Assembly (NCBI GenBank): GCA_021014325.1
Contig: CM037474.1
Coordinates: 4,220,488-4,284,487, forward strand
DNA length: 64,000 nt
Origin: Plazaster borealis
Lineage: Eukaryota > Echinodermata > Asteroidea > Forcipulatida > Labidiasteridae
Reading direction: 5' to 3'
In this document: piece by piece, positions 39,332 to 53,100 of the stretch
Layout: every line of letters starts with the position of its first letter
Numbering within the stretch: the first letter of the stretch is position 1
Notes under the pieces: generated by a model
The model's input: only the letters and a program-made list of their open reading frames with translations
Told to the model about the DNA's origin: nothing
Databases searched by the model: none
Program-made: the position numbers and the translations under genes

Positions 39332-39710
39332 AGGTCCCTCACTGCAAAGTTGTAAGTCCTGAAGCCTTTGCACAGTTGGAGTTATTAAAGTGTAGTATTT
39401 TTATGATAGCACCTTGTAAATCTTTGTCTAATCCCTTTTGGTTGGTTTAGGCTCTGAGAAATGTATGTCAATTGTCAGTGGATGAAGCCAATTTATACCG
39501 CATTATTATTTAAGCAAACAACTATAGTAAACATTAACCGTGGCATGAACTGGACATGTAAACAACACACTTAGATTTAACAAAAACTGTTGAAAACAAA
39601 TGCAAAACAAGCCCTATTGACATATGGAACAAGCTTGGGAAGCATGTGCTGAAAACGTACCGGGGGGGGCGTTGCAACCAAGAGGTCCCTCCCTGGAGGG
39701 TTCTGATTAA

Positions 39711-42180
39711 GTAGGAAATTGTTACCTTAGCAAATAGTCCAGGAGGGATAATAAAAGGTCATGCATGGCTGAGTTTAAAGGGGCACATCGGTTTACTGTT
39801 TACGTAGAATTATAGACCATTATTTTAAGATGTTTTTTATTTTATTTTTATTTTAATGTCACGTATTTAACGAGAAATGATCGAAACAAACAAAAGCGGT
39901 CAAAGGTCAGCGTATACGCTTTACCAGCCGTTGCAAGTGTCACATTTACGGGATATTGCTGCGCTCTGTTGCATGTAGACTGGTGCTCTGTTTATGTAAA
40001 TGTTGTTACTATGGCGAGGCATGAGGATCCAGTCTACATATCCATCCAAATAGGCGAGTATAAACAACCGACATTTTACGCTACACAGGAAAAATACATT
40101 GGGTAATTGGGTTGGGGGGGGGGGCTTCTCCTAAGACGTATTATTGCTTATAATATAATTTGAACATTAGCAAATTAATTTTTTTGGGTATATATCTACA
40201 ACTACATAGAGTTGAAACAATCAATAGGCTCCAATTACCAAACGTGTGCTTATACCTTTAAAAAGGTGAAATAACATGATACGGTTTTGATAAAGTCGAT
40301 TGGAACCAATCCAAAGACATACTTCAGTTTCTATTGATTTCAAATCGATTCTGTATTGGTAAGAATTCGTACTGACCTGACGTCATCGCACTATAGATCT
40401 TGCTTCCTTGAGAGTCAACCTCCACGTGTGTGTGCGTTGTGAGCATTTTAAGACAACGCGCGTGGGGTTTATATAGACGCGCCTTTTCGAAGCCACGGTT
40501 TGGGCATAGCTTCCGGCTTGGGCTCCGTGAGCCATTTTGAAAAACGTACACTTTCGGTGCAGGACTTTGAACAGGCGGACGGTGCCTAAGCCGGTAGCCC
40601 AAGCTGGAGCCGGCGTTTCGAAAAGGCCCCATCATGTATCTTTATGCATTTTGACCATTTATCTCTATAATATTGACAGAGATCAATGATTTTGACTCTC
40701 CAAATGGCAAATCAATGTCTGCCATTTGGAAGTCAAAATGCCGTGTATGACGTCAGTGCAAGGGGGGGGGTCGATACTCAAGGCTTGCCAAATATTTTGT
40801 GCAATTAACCGATCACGAAAAAAGTAGACTCTAAATGTACATATCTCATTAAAACAAATTATATGTTCTTTAAAATAAAATTTGTAAATTTAATTTTTTA
40901 TCTAATCTATAGGCCTAAAACATTTATGATTCAACTTGAAAAATATTGTGTTTCTGTGTAAAGGGACTAAAAATACATATTATTTCTTGAAGTAAAATGG
41001 GAAAATTTCATACAACTTTTAGAAAATATTATTGGAAAGCTTCCACTTCTTAAGATTTTGTTGAATGCATTTATTTCTCTTATTTGTATATCTAGGGGAT
41101 GGGAACTAGATTTATTAGTATATCGGTAGTTAATTGTTCTAGTTTCACCTGATTTTGAAGTGATAATCTTTGTTTTTATAGTTGTATAAGGTAATACTTT
41201 TTCTTGAAGCAAGGACTTAGGCTGAATAATTTAAAAGCTTGTGTTTGGTCTTTTTCTGTACTAAAAACAATGGCCATCCTTTTGAGAGATGAGATCTTTT
41301 ATAATTTATAGTTTAAGTATAGGTTTGTATAAGTTTACAGATTGTTTTTCTACAGTTTATATATTTTTAAAACTACATTATAGTATAATATTACCAAGAA
41401 GTTATATAATAATTCAGTGTTGCTGTGTTGATGTTGTTTTTTTTAAGGGGGGAGGTAGGAGCAACCCTGGAGCAATTTGGGGCCCTGTAATATAATTTTC
41501 AGTTGTCAAACAATCGCTGTGTGAATTTAGTGTCTTTGCCTAATTTGTTGGAAGAATACTACCAAAGCATATTTTTTTTGTAAATAAAATAAATAAATTA
41601 ATAATGAAACAGTCCTCAAAACATACAATTTTGTGTGGTAGATTTCCAGTCTTGAGGATAATTTGCAAAGTGTATGGTTATTTTACATTGATGACAGTAA
41701 AGTTAGTTTGATATTGGACATTGGACATTCACATTCGTACAGCAAATGTCTACTTTGCTATTTTGATACTGGACATTGTACAATATAGGTTACACATTCA
41801 CATTCACATTCGCTTTACAAACCCCATGTGAATGTCCAACGTTCAATATTGAAATAACTTACTGTCATTGTACATTGTTGTATATTTCCGGAACGAATAC
41901 AGATGCGACCAGTATGCTCCGATTGTCTCTCTCCTGAAGACGTTCAGAGCATACTGGTCGAACCGTCCAGTTGTTTTCACAACTGTACAGCATTATTTTC
42001 TTGGCAAACTGTTAAGGCCTGGAAGACTTTCACTTTAGTCTGGGCCAAGTGTAAACCTCAAGACTGTTGCTGTTCTTTGTAGTCCTTACAGTTTGAATTG
42101 TGTAAATTATTGGATCGAGCTTTTTAGTCTGGCAACACATTTCTTAAATTATTTTTGAAAACGGAATCTCAATAACTACT
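39711..42180. other. Intergenic repeats, no gene
   Basis: 40185-40256 is a right-end fragment of a family B MITE (CCAATTACCAAACGTGTGC). 40483-40635 is a GC-rich element (CGAAGCCACGGTTTGGGC ... CCGGCGTTTCG). 40840-41640 is very AT-rich. 41690-41880 has long inverted ATATTGGACATT/AATGTCCAACGTT segments. 41932-41970 holds the CCTGAAGACG...GAACCGTCCAG motif. Confidence 0.5.
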
Positions 42181-43210
42181 CAGTAAGTACTCAGTAAATG
42201 GTTATTGAATACTCAGTTTAGATTACTCTAGCGAAGCAACCTGTCTCTTTTTAAAGATGGAAGCACTGCTGTTTAACAACTACTCTATTAATGTTCAGTG
42301 CAAAGGTCAGTATAATCAGTAGATTACTCTATAAAAGCAACATGTCTACTTAATTTAGGATGGAAGCTCCGTAACTACTCAGTAACTACTCAGTAACTAA
42401 CTATACGGTATCTACTCGGTAACTACTCTATAACTACTTAGTTGTTATTTAGTAACTACTCAGTTGTTACTTGGTAACTACTCAGTATCCACACAATATA
42501 TTCTCAGTAACTACTCAGTTGTTACTTGGAAGCTATTCAGTAGCTACACAATATATTCTCAGTAACTACTCAGTTGTTACTTGGTAACTACTCAGTATCC
42601 ACACAATATTTTTCTCAGTAACTACTCAGTTGTTACTTGGTAACTACTCAGTATCCAAATATTCTCAGTAACTACTCAGTTGTTACTTGGTAACTATTCA
42701 GTATAACTACTCAGTTATTACTAAGTAACTACTCAGTAAGTACTCAGTAAATGGTTATTGAATACTCAGTTTAGATTACTCTAGCTAAGCAACTTGTCTC
42801 TTTTTAAAGATGGAAGCATTGTTGTTTAACAACTACTCAGTGAATGTTCAGTGTAAAGGTCAGTATACTCAGTTGATTACTTTATAGAAGCAACATGCCT
42901 ATTTAATTTAGAATGGAAGCTCCGTAACTACTCAGTAACTACTCAGTCACTAACTGCTCAGTAACTCACTATAGTCAGTATCTACTCGGTAACTACTCCT
43001 ACTATAACTACTTAGTTGTTATTTAGTAACTACTCAGTTGTTACGTGGTAACTACTTGGTTACTACTCAGTATATTCTCAGTAACTACTCACTTGCTACT
43101 TGGTAATTACTCAGAAGCTACTCAGTAGCTACTCAATGACTACTTATAGTTATTTTTTAAGTAACTACTCAGTAACTATAGTCAGTTAAAGCTCTGTATA
43201 AATACTCATT
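42181..43210. repeat. Satellite-like block of CAGTAACTACT units with 553-bp higher-order repeat
   Basis: Dense imperfect repeats of ACTCAGTAACTACTCAGT and GTTACTTGGTAACTAC. A larger unit (GTAAGTACTCAGTAAATGG, then GAAGCAACCTGTCTC) at 42181 recurs at 42734. Confidence 0.9.
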
Positions 43211-44051
43211 ATAACCACCCGTGTGTAAAGGTAACAAGCGAAGCTTTACCATAATTATGTTGAAAAGTTTACATTTCTATAAACGATTATCAAATAAGGC
43301 TTTAGTCTTTCAACACTGTAGTAGCTTATAAGATTATATATGTCATTGTAAAATTTCACTATTGATATTAAAGATAAAAAAAAAAACACAATTGGCCTAC
43401 CCTTTTTGATTAATTTCTACTTACCGGACAGAAATGTTTAATTAGATTTGATCAAGTCTACTACGCGCTTTGATGAAAAGCGGCTGCCATTTTAGAATGT
43501 AGCTTCATTATTTATCGCCACTTGAAAACACACACACACTACTGTATCATTATCTGTAATGTTGCATGAATGCCTCAGACAAATTTATTTGCAGTCAAGT
43601 GCTACGCGATAAAGCTGCATGTATCTAAAGCAGCAGTTAGATAATGAACAAGGCCATTGGGTAGCGAGGCTTTATCAGCCCAACATGTTATCTTGCATTT
43701 GGATAATTTGGACCAAAGTTCATTCGCGTTAACCCTCGACACCAAAATTATCTTCCAACTGTAGATTTGTTTGATATATGAATACAGAGTAATCCCCGAC
43801 CCTTATGCATGGATACAACAAGTACACCGCGTGGGTAGACGCTTCCACCAACAACCATGTCTCGTGTATGACATTCATTAACATTTCCCCTCGAAATTCA
43901 CTTCAGAGGAATCTCAAAGTCAACCGTCTACTCAAACTTTCTTTCAGCGAAGTCTCATGTACTTCTTGATGTCCTTATTTCTATAGAATGGAGCGTTCAA
44001 GTTGGATTTGGGATTAGGGCGTGGTTTGGTGAAGCTACAGTGTGGGGGAGA
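43211..44051. other. Upstream flank of the TMEM116-like gene
   Basis: No repeat is recognised. The frame of exon 1 is open upstream of its ATG, and an AG at 43985-43986 (TTTCTATAG) could be an acceptor for a 5' UTR exon. No TATA box is clear. Confidence 0.4.
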
Positions 44052-44105
44052 ATGGGGAACTTTACCTCAGCAAACCCGCAAAATTCAGTGCTCACATTGG
44101 ATCAG
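44052..44105 (+). CDS. TMEM116: TMEM116-like exon 1
   Basis: Encodes MGNFTSANPQNSVLTLDQ, the extracellular N-terminus. Strong start context; donor GTATGA. The coding part is 18 codons. Confidence 0.75.
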
Positions 44106-47100
44106 GTATGAACTATTTCATTTCTTGCATTTTTGAATATGACGTCTAGATGACGTATGGGAGTCTGCTCTGTTCCACTTCTAGAAATAAATTGCAAGTG
44201 TTTTGTTTATCAAGGACTAAGAAAAGGTCCGAACTGTGGTCCCATACGTAACGCAACATGCTTTTGTATTTACTTAAAGGTATTATACAGGATTGGTAGA
44301 ACTGAGAAAATAGTCGCAGACAGTGTTCATGTTTCATGATCAACCGTATACATGAAATAACAAACTTGTGAAAACTTGGGTTCGATCCGTTCTGCGAGTC
44401 AGTAGAAAATAGTGGAAAAAAACATGCACAATGTTCAGCATGTAAACACATTGTCCTTAATTTTGGTTGGAACAACCGAAAACAGCTGTTACATTTTTTA
44501 AAAGGTTTTCAGATACGGTTTTCTCAAATATGACCTCATTTCAGGGGGAAATATTTCACAGAAAAAATGGTTCTAGTTATGTACTGAAATTACAAACTAT
44601 ATATAATTTGGGCTTTAACATCCCAAGTTCGAATAAATCTAGATTATTTATCCCCCAGGTGCCCTACATTAGAATAAAGGTAACTGAATTCAATGACTAT
44701 CTTAATTTTTTAAAACCCTCTGACTCTCCCATACGTAACTGTGTGAATTCTTGGACTTGCCCATTACCTTAGTCGATGATGATTTAATAACCCAGTTAAA
44801 GACAATGTATTCAGATTGTTAACGCGTGTAGTTTTTACAGAGAGTTATAAGCATGGTTTGTAAACACTATCAAACTAATAAACAGTAAAGCGTTTCGTTG
44901 AAAACGTTTGATGGATTATAGTATTCAGGGTTGTAAAGACCCGATTGGGGTATAACTCCGTTAGATCTGGATAAAATATCTCATCAATTTATATCTGAGC
45001 AACAGGCCTGGAATTTCGTTATTTTTTAGGGCAAGGCCACTTTGGCCTTCGATAGGCGGAAATTTTGAAGGGCACCAAGGCCAACGGAAAGGGCAACAAG
45101 GCCTCTTAATTTCTCAGCAAAAAAATAAGAGGACACCATACATTTGGTTTCAACCAGGACTCGGAAAAGAACTGAGTGTACAGTGCTTCACACACATCAG
45201 TGATGTGTGAAAACAAACGATATTTTTTGGAGGGCCTTTTATATCGGCAATTTGACTGTACATAGCATTTTTAACATTTGTAAATTTGATTTTTGTTCGG
45301 CCCCTAGGCTGCCTCAATTAGAATGTTTTTACAATAAACCATATTTATATTCTTTATCCCCATGCAAATTTAACATCTTGAAGTACAAGACGTGATACTT
45401 TGGCAGGTCAGCTATTTCTGGTTAGCAAAATTGTTTTGTACTTAGCCTCTTTGAGCTGATAAGCAGCTAGACACAACTAATATAATTAACACAGCAGACA
45501 GGTCCATCTTTAGATAAGCCAAGTAATAAATGTAGGTATATAGGCACTGCAGCAGACTTAAGATCCAAAACGAAACGAAACTGGGTTGACGTATGAATGG
45601 ATTTATTCCACTTTTACAGCTATTTCTGGTTAGCAAAATTGTTTTGTACTTAGCTTCTTTGAGCTGGCAGCTAGACACAACTAATATAATTCACACATCA
45701 GACAGGTCCACCTTGAGATAAGCCAAGTAACTGAATGCGGACTTAAGATCCAAAACGAAACGAAACTGGGTTGACGTATATATTAATGGATGTATTTTAC
45801 TTTTACAGCAAGAGCATATTCGCATCGCTGAATTAACAGCGTCAAGCCTCAGGTAAGAAGGTAACACGAGAAGCGTTTTACGAACACAGCTCGAAAAACT
45901 TTAGGATTGTATTTTCCCTTTTTGTCCTTGTGTATTGACTGAAGATGTACATTCCTTTTACATATTTCATGGACGCACCATGAGTGTGAGCTTAGTTTAC
46001 AATCTTACACTCGACTCCGAGGGCCCAATTTCATAGAGCTGCTTAAGCAGAAAATGTTAGTTAACAATGTTCTGCAAAGCAGAAATGAGCAGGATACCAG
46101 TCATAAATTATACATTGTGACATGGTAGTTTGGCTGGTAACCTTATTCTGGTAAGCAACATTTTATTCTGCTTAGCTACTTTTTGTGCTTAAGCATGCTC
46201 TATGAAATTGGTCCCTGGTCAGACTTGCCCTGGGGGCCTGACCCATTTCTAGGTCAGTATGACCCGGCATCTGTATCAAAATGACCCAGAAATGGGTCGT
46301 GCTGACGCAGAATCCGTTCTAAAATCTCATATTAACCAGTTTCCGGGTCGTCCTGACCCACAAATGGGTCAGGCCCTCTTGGGACCCGGGATTCGGGTCA
46401 ACTCTGACCCGGAAGTCAATAACGCATATCAGAAAAACGAGGACCTACTTAACCTTTAATATTCAAACCAAAGTGTCTTTGGTTCCTTATACATACACTA
46501 ACTTTTCTTTGAACACAGAGTTTAGTAACCTGACTTGCATAATAGTTATCTTGCATTTCTCCCTACAGTGTTGTGGGCTCTGGGTCTATAATTGCAGCTG
46601 TTATTTTTAAGAAGAAAATTCTAAACCCCGAGGTAAGTCAGATCTTATCAAAAAAGCAAAAGAAAAACCAACCAAAACAAAATAAAACAAACAAACAAAC
46701 ACCCCAACGAAAAACCAACAAAACATAACAAAACGAAAATTTAGTAACTTCCAGCCAAAACGTGGTTTGTTTTCTCATCAAATAGTTGAGAATAAGAGCT
46801 TTCAAATATCCCCCATTAAGATCCTAAAATGAATGACAATTTCTCAACTTTAATGTTCTGGCCATCACATCACGTTGATATCATGGCAGCTGTTTCAGTT
46901 GTCTTACTTTTCAATGCCATTTCACTATTTTCCGAGGGGTGCCTGATTTTGGCGAGGGGCGTCACATATATAGGCTGTTGATATCAAGGTTAACTCATGT
47001 GAATACATTAGTGCATACGTAGAGGTGATACAATCACCACATCACACAGAATAGACTTCATTTTGTTCACATAGATAAATGAAAATCAGAACAAAATGTT

Positions 47101-50100
47101 GGCAAATATCGAACCGTAAAAAGTGTCAATGATGACTCTGTGGAACCGTGCTGAGATATTGAATAACAGACAGCAGTTGTACACGAAAAAGTTCCCCCTG
47201 GTTATTGTCACTTTGAGAACAAACAATTAGTGTATCTTCCCGTCTACCTATCTCCGTAGGTGTACCCGTTGTTCCATCTCTCCCTGGCCGACCTCCTTGC
47301 CTCTATATCTGTCATCTTAAGCCTCATCTTCTTTGGGAAGGATCCAGACTCAGACCGGACGGACCAATCCCCGGCATGCTCATGGACCGCAAGCCTGGCA
47401 TGGGTAAGATCGTCAAAGACCGTCAAGACCGTCATAGACCGTCATCCACTCCAAAGAGCTCCATCTTGTTTGGCTCTACCACAAATCAACGCCACGAAAA
47501 CGAGGCTGGAAACACAATCCAACAGCTTAATAGCTCTTGTGTAAATCGTGGATGCACAGAAAATGTCTAAAGATTTCTATACGACATAAGAAAAGGCACT
47601 ACATTATCCCCTTTCCCAGTTACACAAAAATGCAATCCATTTATCTCTTTCTGCTGAAGAAGACCAAATCAATATGAGCGAAACGTTTCAAAAACATACT
47701 CCAGTGTACATGGTGGTTCCATACACCTTTATACAAGACTGGATTTCAACCATTAAAGTTTTAAATCCTACTCATGTACATGGTGTTACTGCAAACCTTA
47801 CTAGATTGTATCTCCACCATGCCAAGTTTCAAATCCTACTCATGTACATGGTGTGACCGCAAACCTTGCTGGATTGTATCTCCACCATGCAAAGTTTCAA
47901 ATCCTATTCATCTCATGTAGATGTATAACCGCGACTAGATTGTATCTCAACGAAGTGTAATGTAATCGTTGTTGTGGTCGGGGGGGGGGGGTCGCTTCGA
48001 CTGCATGAAGGAACCCAGACAAAGTTGTAAACATACTGTTTGTTTAAATTGATGAGATTTACAAAGACAAACACAATTTGTTTCTGTTGGTTTACTGTCT
48101 CTGTTGGATTCAGAAAGATAATATTACTAGTCATATAAATCCAGGGTCAAACCGTTATCAAAACGCGCAGCTTTATTTGTTTATTTATTACATAACCCAA
48201 CAGCACAGTTAGCGCCAAAAACATGATGAATAGGAAACAAGAAAAAATGTTCAGTTTGAAGGGACACGTTGCCTTGGATCGGGCGAGTTGGTCCATAAAA
48301 AACATTTGTAACCGTTTGTTATAAAATGCATATGGTTAGAAAGATGTTTTAAAAATAGAATATAATGATCCACACAATCAGGTAGGGACTGAAAACCCAA
48401 TCCACGTGCAAGGCTCCCAAGGTGGGATTCGAGCCGGGGTCCACAGAGGTGAAAGGCAGGGGGAAAAAAACCCAACACTGAGCCAACCTATTTTAAAGAT
48501 GTCTCGTAATGATTGCTCAAGTTGTCACATTTCTTCCTGCAGGGATTTTACCTGAGTACTTTCCTACTCACGTTAATTTACTCCTTCGAGGCGTACCGAA
48601 GAACCAAAGAACAGCTTGCGCAACTGGTGTCACCTCACTACAGCAAAGAGGTAATTATGACTTTGAATAGAGCGGGAAATATTTCTATGGGTTTGGAGGG
48701 AAAATTTATATTTTCATTTCGGCAATTTACGCAAAACCGCTCCGAGCCGTGGATAATTGGGGGGTTGGGTTGAAACAGTAGTACGCTTCTTTTCCGATAC
48801 AATAATTTCGTTATGAAGAAAAACCAAATGTTAAAAGTCTGAAGCGTAAAAACAATCAACAATGAGTTCGAATTTATAGTATTTTATATTTAGGCAAATA
48901 AACGCACGCCACCAAGTCCAACTTGCCAATTGTTCTATACACAAAGTTAACTTTCATATAACTGAATTTATAAAGACTTTTAGAAATATTTCCAAGGCCA
49001 AATGCTAGGCTTGGACTGTTGCAAGTCTGGCCCTAGTCCGACATACGGTCTCTCCGTGGCTGTTGATAGCAGTGACTATAAGCCATAGACAGATCGAGCC
49101 GAAGCCGTAAGTCAAAGCCGCATTTCAACATAGCCTTATAATGATTGTTCTATTGTTTTATCCAGCCTACCTACAGCTGTACACCTTGGTACCTACCCGT
49201 AGCTTATACAATAGCCTGGACAATGCCCATGTTTTCAGTCGGCATATACCATGCTACACAGCAGATGCCAATCCAGGTTATCAAACCTTTATGTACGAGA
49301 TATAACTATGAGTAAGTCATGACATTGATAAATAATAATAAAAATACAAAATTTGTATAGCGCCATCTATCTACGACCAAACATTATTCGCCATCTATCT
49401 ACGACCAAACATTATCCCCCCCTTTTTTTTTTAAAGAAAAGCGTACAATACAAGTTACTTAAAGGGGGTGTCATTAAAAGTACATTACAGAGTGATTTGC
49501 ACACTAAGAACAAACAAGTGGATAAACACAATATAGAGTCCGTCATAAGCAATGCCGAACAAATATGTTTTTTAAAACGTTTGAAAATGTCCAGAGATTC
49601 TGTAGCTCGAATATTAATGGTAAACTTAGATAAAGTTCCAGAGTTTGGGAGCGGATACTGAAAAGGCACGATATGATGTGGTTGCTTTAGGGACAGTTAG
49701 AAGAAGTTTATTCGTAAGATAATATTTATCGAAAAAGATTGAATGGTTACAGAAACTTAGCACTTCACGTTCGGGCTTCAGAACTTTTGAATTAATGTCT
49801 CGAGCAAAAACGGATTCAACGTTGCTGGGTGACGTTACTTAAAAGCATGAACTTTGCAAATCGAGGTTTCGAAAACGCCACAAGAACTATAATCTGGCAG
49901 TCGACGTTCAGTCGCCGTTTTAGTAAGATACCCTGTGCCTTTTAATGAACATGGCGCTGATGAATGAAAGACAACCAGACTACAATTGCCCCCAGCTTCA
50001 ACTTATTTAATTATTCCTAACTCAATAATCAAATTGTCTCATGTACCAGTTTTTAGTGAATACATTAACAATATATTTTGTTTATTAACTGCAACCTCGC

Positions 50101-53100
50101 TCTGATTTCCCGAATTGTTCCGTTTTATTTTATTTGCAGATGTCTTGTGATTTTCCATCGTAAAAACGACCCCTGTCTAGTAAGTGCTAACTTAAATAGA
50201 GGTGTTTATTTCAAGAGGACAAAAAAATAATCAAAATCTCGCTTCTAAAAAAGATGGTGGATATGTTATTTTAAAGGAACATTACAGAATTGGTTTTGCT
50301 AACAAAACAGTTAAGCACTTTATATAATCCACCATATACATAAACTGACAAACCTGTAGAAGTTTGAGATCGATCGGTCATCTAGGTCACGAGAAAATAG
50401 TGTAAAACCGATTACACATTTGCATGTGTTATACAATGCATGAATAAAACGCTCATGAGCGATAAACTCCAATCGGAAATTAGTTTTATTTATTTCTCAT
50501 TATCGCATTTCAGACAGAAATATTTCTAGGGATGTTTTCTACTATCATCATCATTAGACCGTGTAAGTTTTATGTAAATCTGTGATCTTAAAGAAAATGT
50601 TAATTACCAGTACTGTAACGTTCCTTTAAAATCATAATTGCTACAAATTATATAATAGACAACATTCAGCCGTTCGGGTGCAATGTTTGATTTTTAATAA
50701 ACCAAGAGGAATGGACCTTATGCATTGACGTCATCAGCCGCCATCGTAGAGGTAAACATGATGACGAAACAATGAAAAACGCACATCTATGTACGCGCTG
50801 AGGATCGACCAATTGGCAGTCTTCTTTTGACCTCTAGCCGAGGCGTCGGCTAGAGGTCAAGGTAGAGGGCACCCTACTCGCATAATGTCTCAACCTCGTT
50901 CCAAGTCGTGTACGATCTCGCCGCGCCATTTTTCTCTTTCTTTCCCAGAATGCCTTGCTCAATCATAACCCATGGAAGTGTGACTTTAAAATATCCAAAT
51001 ATATTGGATATTTTAATTAGTTCTGTGGTTGATCCATTTTGTGTTAGAGACTACGCAGAGCGCGCTGTCAAAAGACGCACCAAGTCATAGAGCAATTGGC
51101 CCCTCCCATTCTTTTTCGACCTTGTGATACGTCTAACTGTACAGTATGCAGTTTAGGGTGACCATATAAAAACATGAGTCATTTGAAATGTATTGCGTCG
51201 AAATACGTGCATGTTTACACGACAAGCGCCCTACAAGCGCTTGAATGTTTTTAAGTGGCGTGGACGCAAAGTAGTCACTTTGGTGAGCCAATCAGCGTTG
51301 ATTTTCAGTGTTTCCCTTCCAGGGGTTAGCGACAAGAGGTATCTATTTGGCGCGCTGCTCATGGTAGCGAGGCTGATAATTCAAGAAACCATGAACATGG
51401 GCCGGGTGTGTACATTGATCAATGGGTGTGTATGAATGACGTAGGTCCGTACGTCACAAATTTAAAGGTTTGATTTGAAAACAACGGCAAAGTGCATTCC
51501 ATGATCACAGACATCAGAGATGTCATCCTAACTTTCTTACTGTACAAAATAGACTTGGAGGTGTTTATTTTTCAAAATTGATCTTAAAGTGTGGGTTTGT
51601 TTAAAGGGTCTGTATACGATTGGTAATGACACTGAAAATTAATGGCAATACAAACTTACTTGGTAAGTAGTACAGCAGCTTTGGATAATATAATGCATTT
51701 TGAGAAGCTTTTCACTTCGAAATACTGCGGTTATGATAAAAGATATCACTTTTTAGCTCCAAAAATTTGAATCTGAGAAGCATTACTGCAGTAAAGTTTC
51801 TCAGATTGTGTTTTCCAATTGCAGATTATTCTTCCTGCGTGGACAAACCGCTCCAGATTTTCGGCAATATCTCAAAAATGCTACCACCTTTTGAAATGAA
51901 ATTTTCACAGGTTAGTTTTATGGTATATATCTACAAATTAATGTATAGGATTGAAACAAACAGTGGGTTCCAATTACCAAACGTATACAATCCCTTTGAG
52001 GATTGGGACGTATTTATCATCAGTAGCTGATTGATGTTAGCTCTACGTAATTACTTTAGGAAATTTGCATTTATTTGCAAGTTAAACTTGCAACAGTCCA
52101 AACCTGACCGCCTCCTCCGACCCCTACCCCCATGTTTTCTCAATGAGGAATTTTCCATGCTGTTCCCAAAAGTAATCTTAAAAAAAACACCTCTGGAGGT
52201 TCTAAAAATAAATCAAGTTGATTACCTTATATTCACCGCCTCCTCTAACCCCTACCCCTATCTTTTCTCAATGAAAAGTTTTCCATGCTGTTCGTAAAAG
52301 TAATCTTACAAAAAACAAAACCTCAGGAGGCTCTAAAAATTAATCAAGTTGATTACTTTTTTTTCAGGACAGGAGTGATGTAGGTATAGGAGGCCGACTA
52401 GCAATGAAATCTTTTTTCATTACGACTTTCTTTCTATGCAGCATCGGTATTGTAGTAAGTTGACAATATTGATTTTTCATTATGGTTTTCATAATCCCCT
52501 TTGCTTTCCATCAAGCGAGAATTATGACAATTTGTTTTTCTCATATTACATTTCTTGATGAAGGCCATCCATAGATTACAAAATTCTCGGTCCCGTTTAA
52601 AAGGAACATCCGGGGCCATTAGTTTCCTTCAATTGGTTTTGGGACAAAATGTAAACTGTACGATTAAATTTGTTTATGTTGGGGTGTTTGTTCATTTGTT
52701 TGTTTTTGTTTGTTTTAGAATAAAATCCAATTAATGTATTATTATTATTATTATTATTTCTGGTTTATTTTAACAATGCATTTGTAGCCCAGGGGCTAAA
52801 TTGCTACAAAGTTTAAAGGTACAAATTTTAAAAACATTACAAAGTACATAAAATTACTACTTAAAAAAAAGCTACGGGTTTTCACCAAGATGCATCCAGG
52901 AAACAAAAAACATAGCACACACTTTAAAAAGAGAGGTTAGTAAGGTGTACAAATGAGTAAACGTATAATATCTAAAAAGAGCCAAACTTAAAGGGAAACG
53001 TTGCCTTGGATCGGGCGAGTTGGTCTATGAAAAGCGTTTGAAACCGTTTGTTATAAAATGCATATGGTATAAAAGATGTTTTAAAAGTAGAATACAATGA

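Larger units (their letters stand above)
38690..39710 (+). mobile_element. Long non-coding element, two adjoining copies with nested MITE
   Basis: 38690-39076 runs from CCCTGCAGTGAGGGCCG, with TGTCAGCACGTGCTGACA near the start and CTTGTCAGCATCTGCTGACG near the end. 39340-39710 is a second, shorter copy ending GTTGCAACCAAGAGGTCCC. It begins 20 bp after the CLCA stop codon, so the CLCA 3' UTR is probably made of it. Confidence 0.65.

Noticed and set aside
42181..43210. CRISPR-like array
   Set aside because: Direct repeats are contiguous without unique spacers of constant length, and the genome is that of an animal.
47376..47570. Frames over TMEM116-like exon 4 extending into the intron
   Set aside because: Reading through the GTAAGA donor at 47404; the exon ends there in phase 0.
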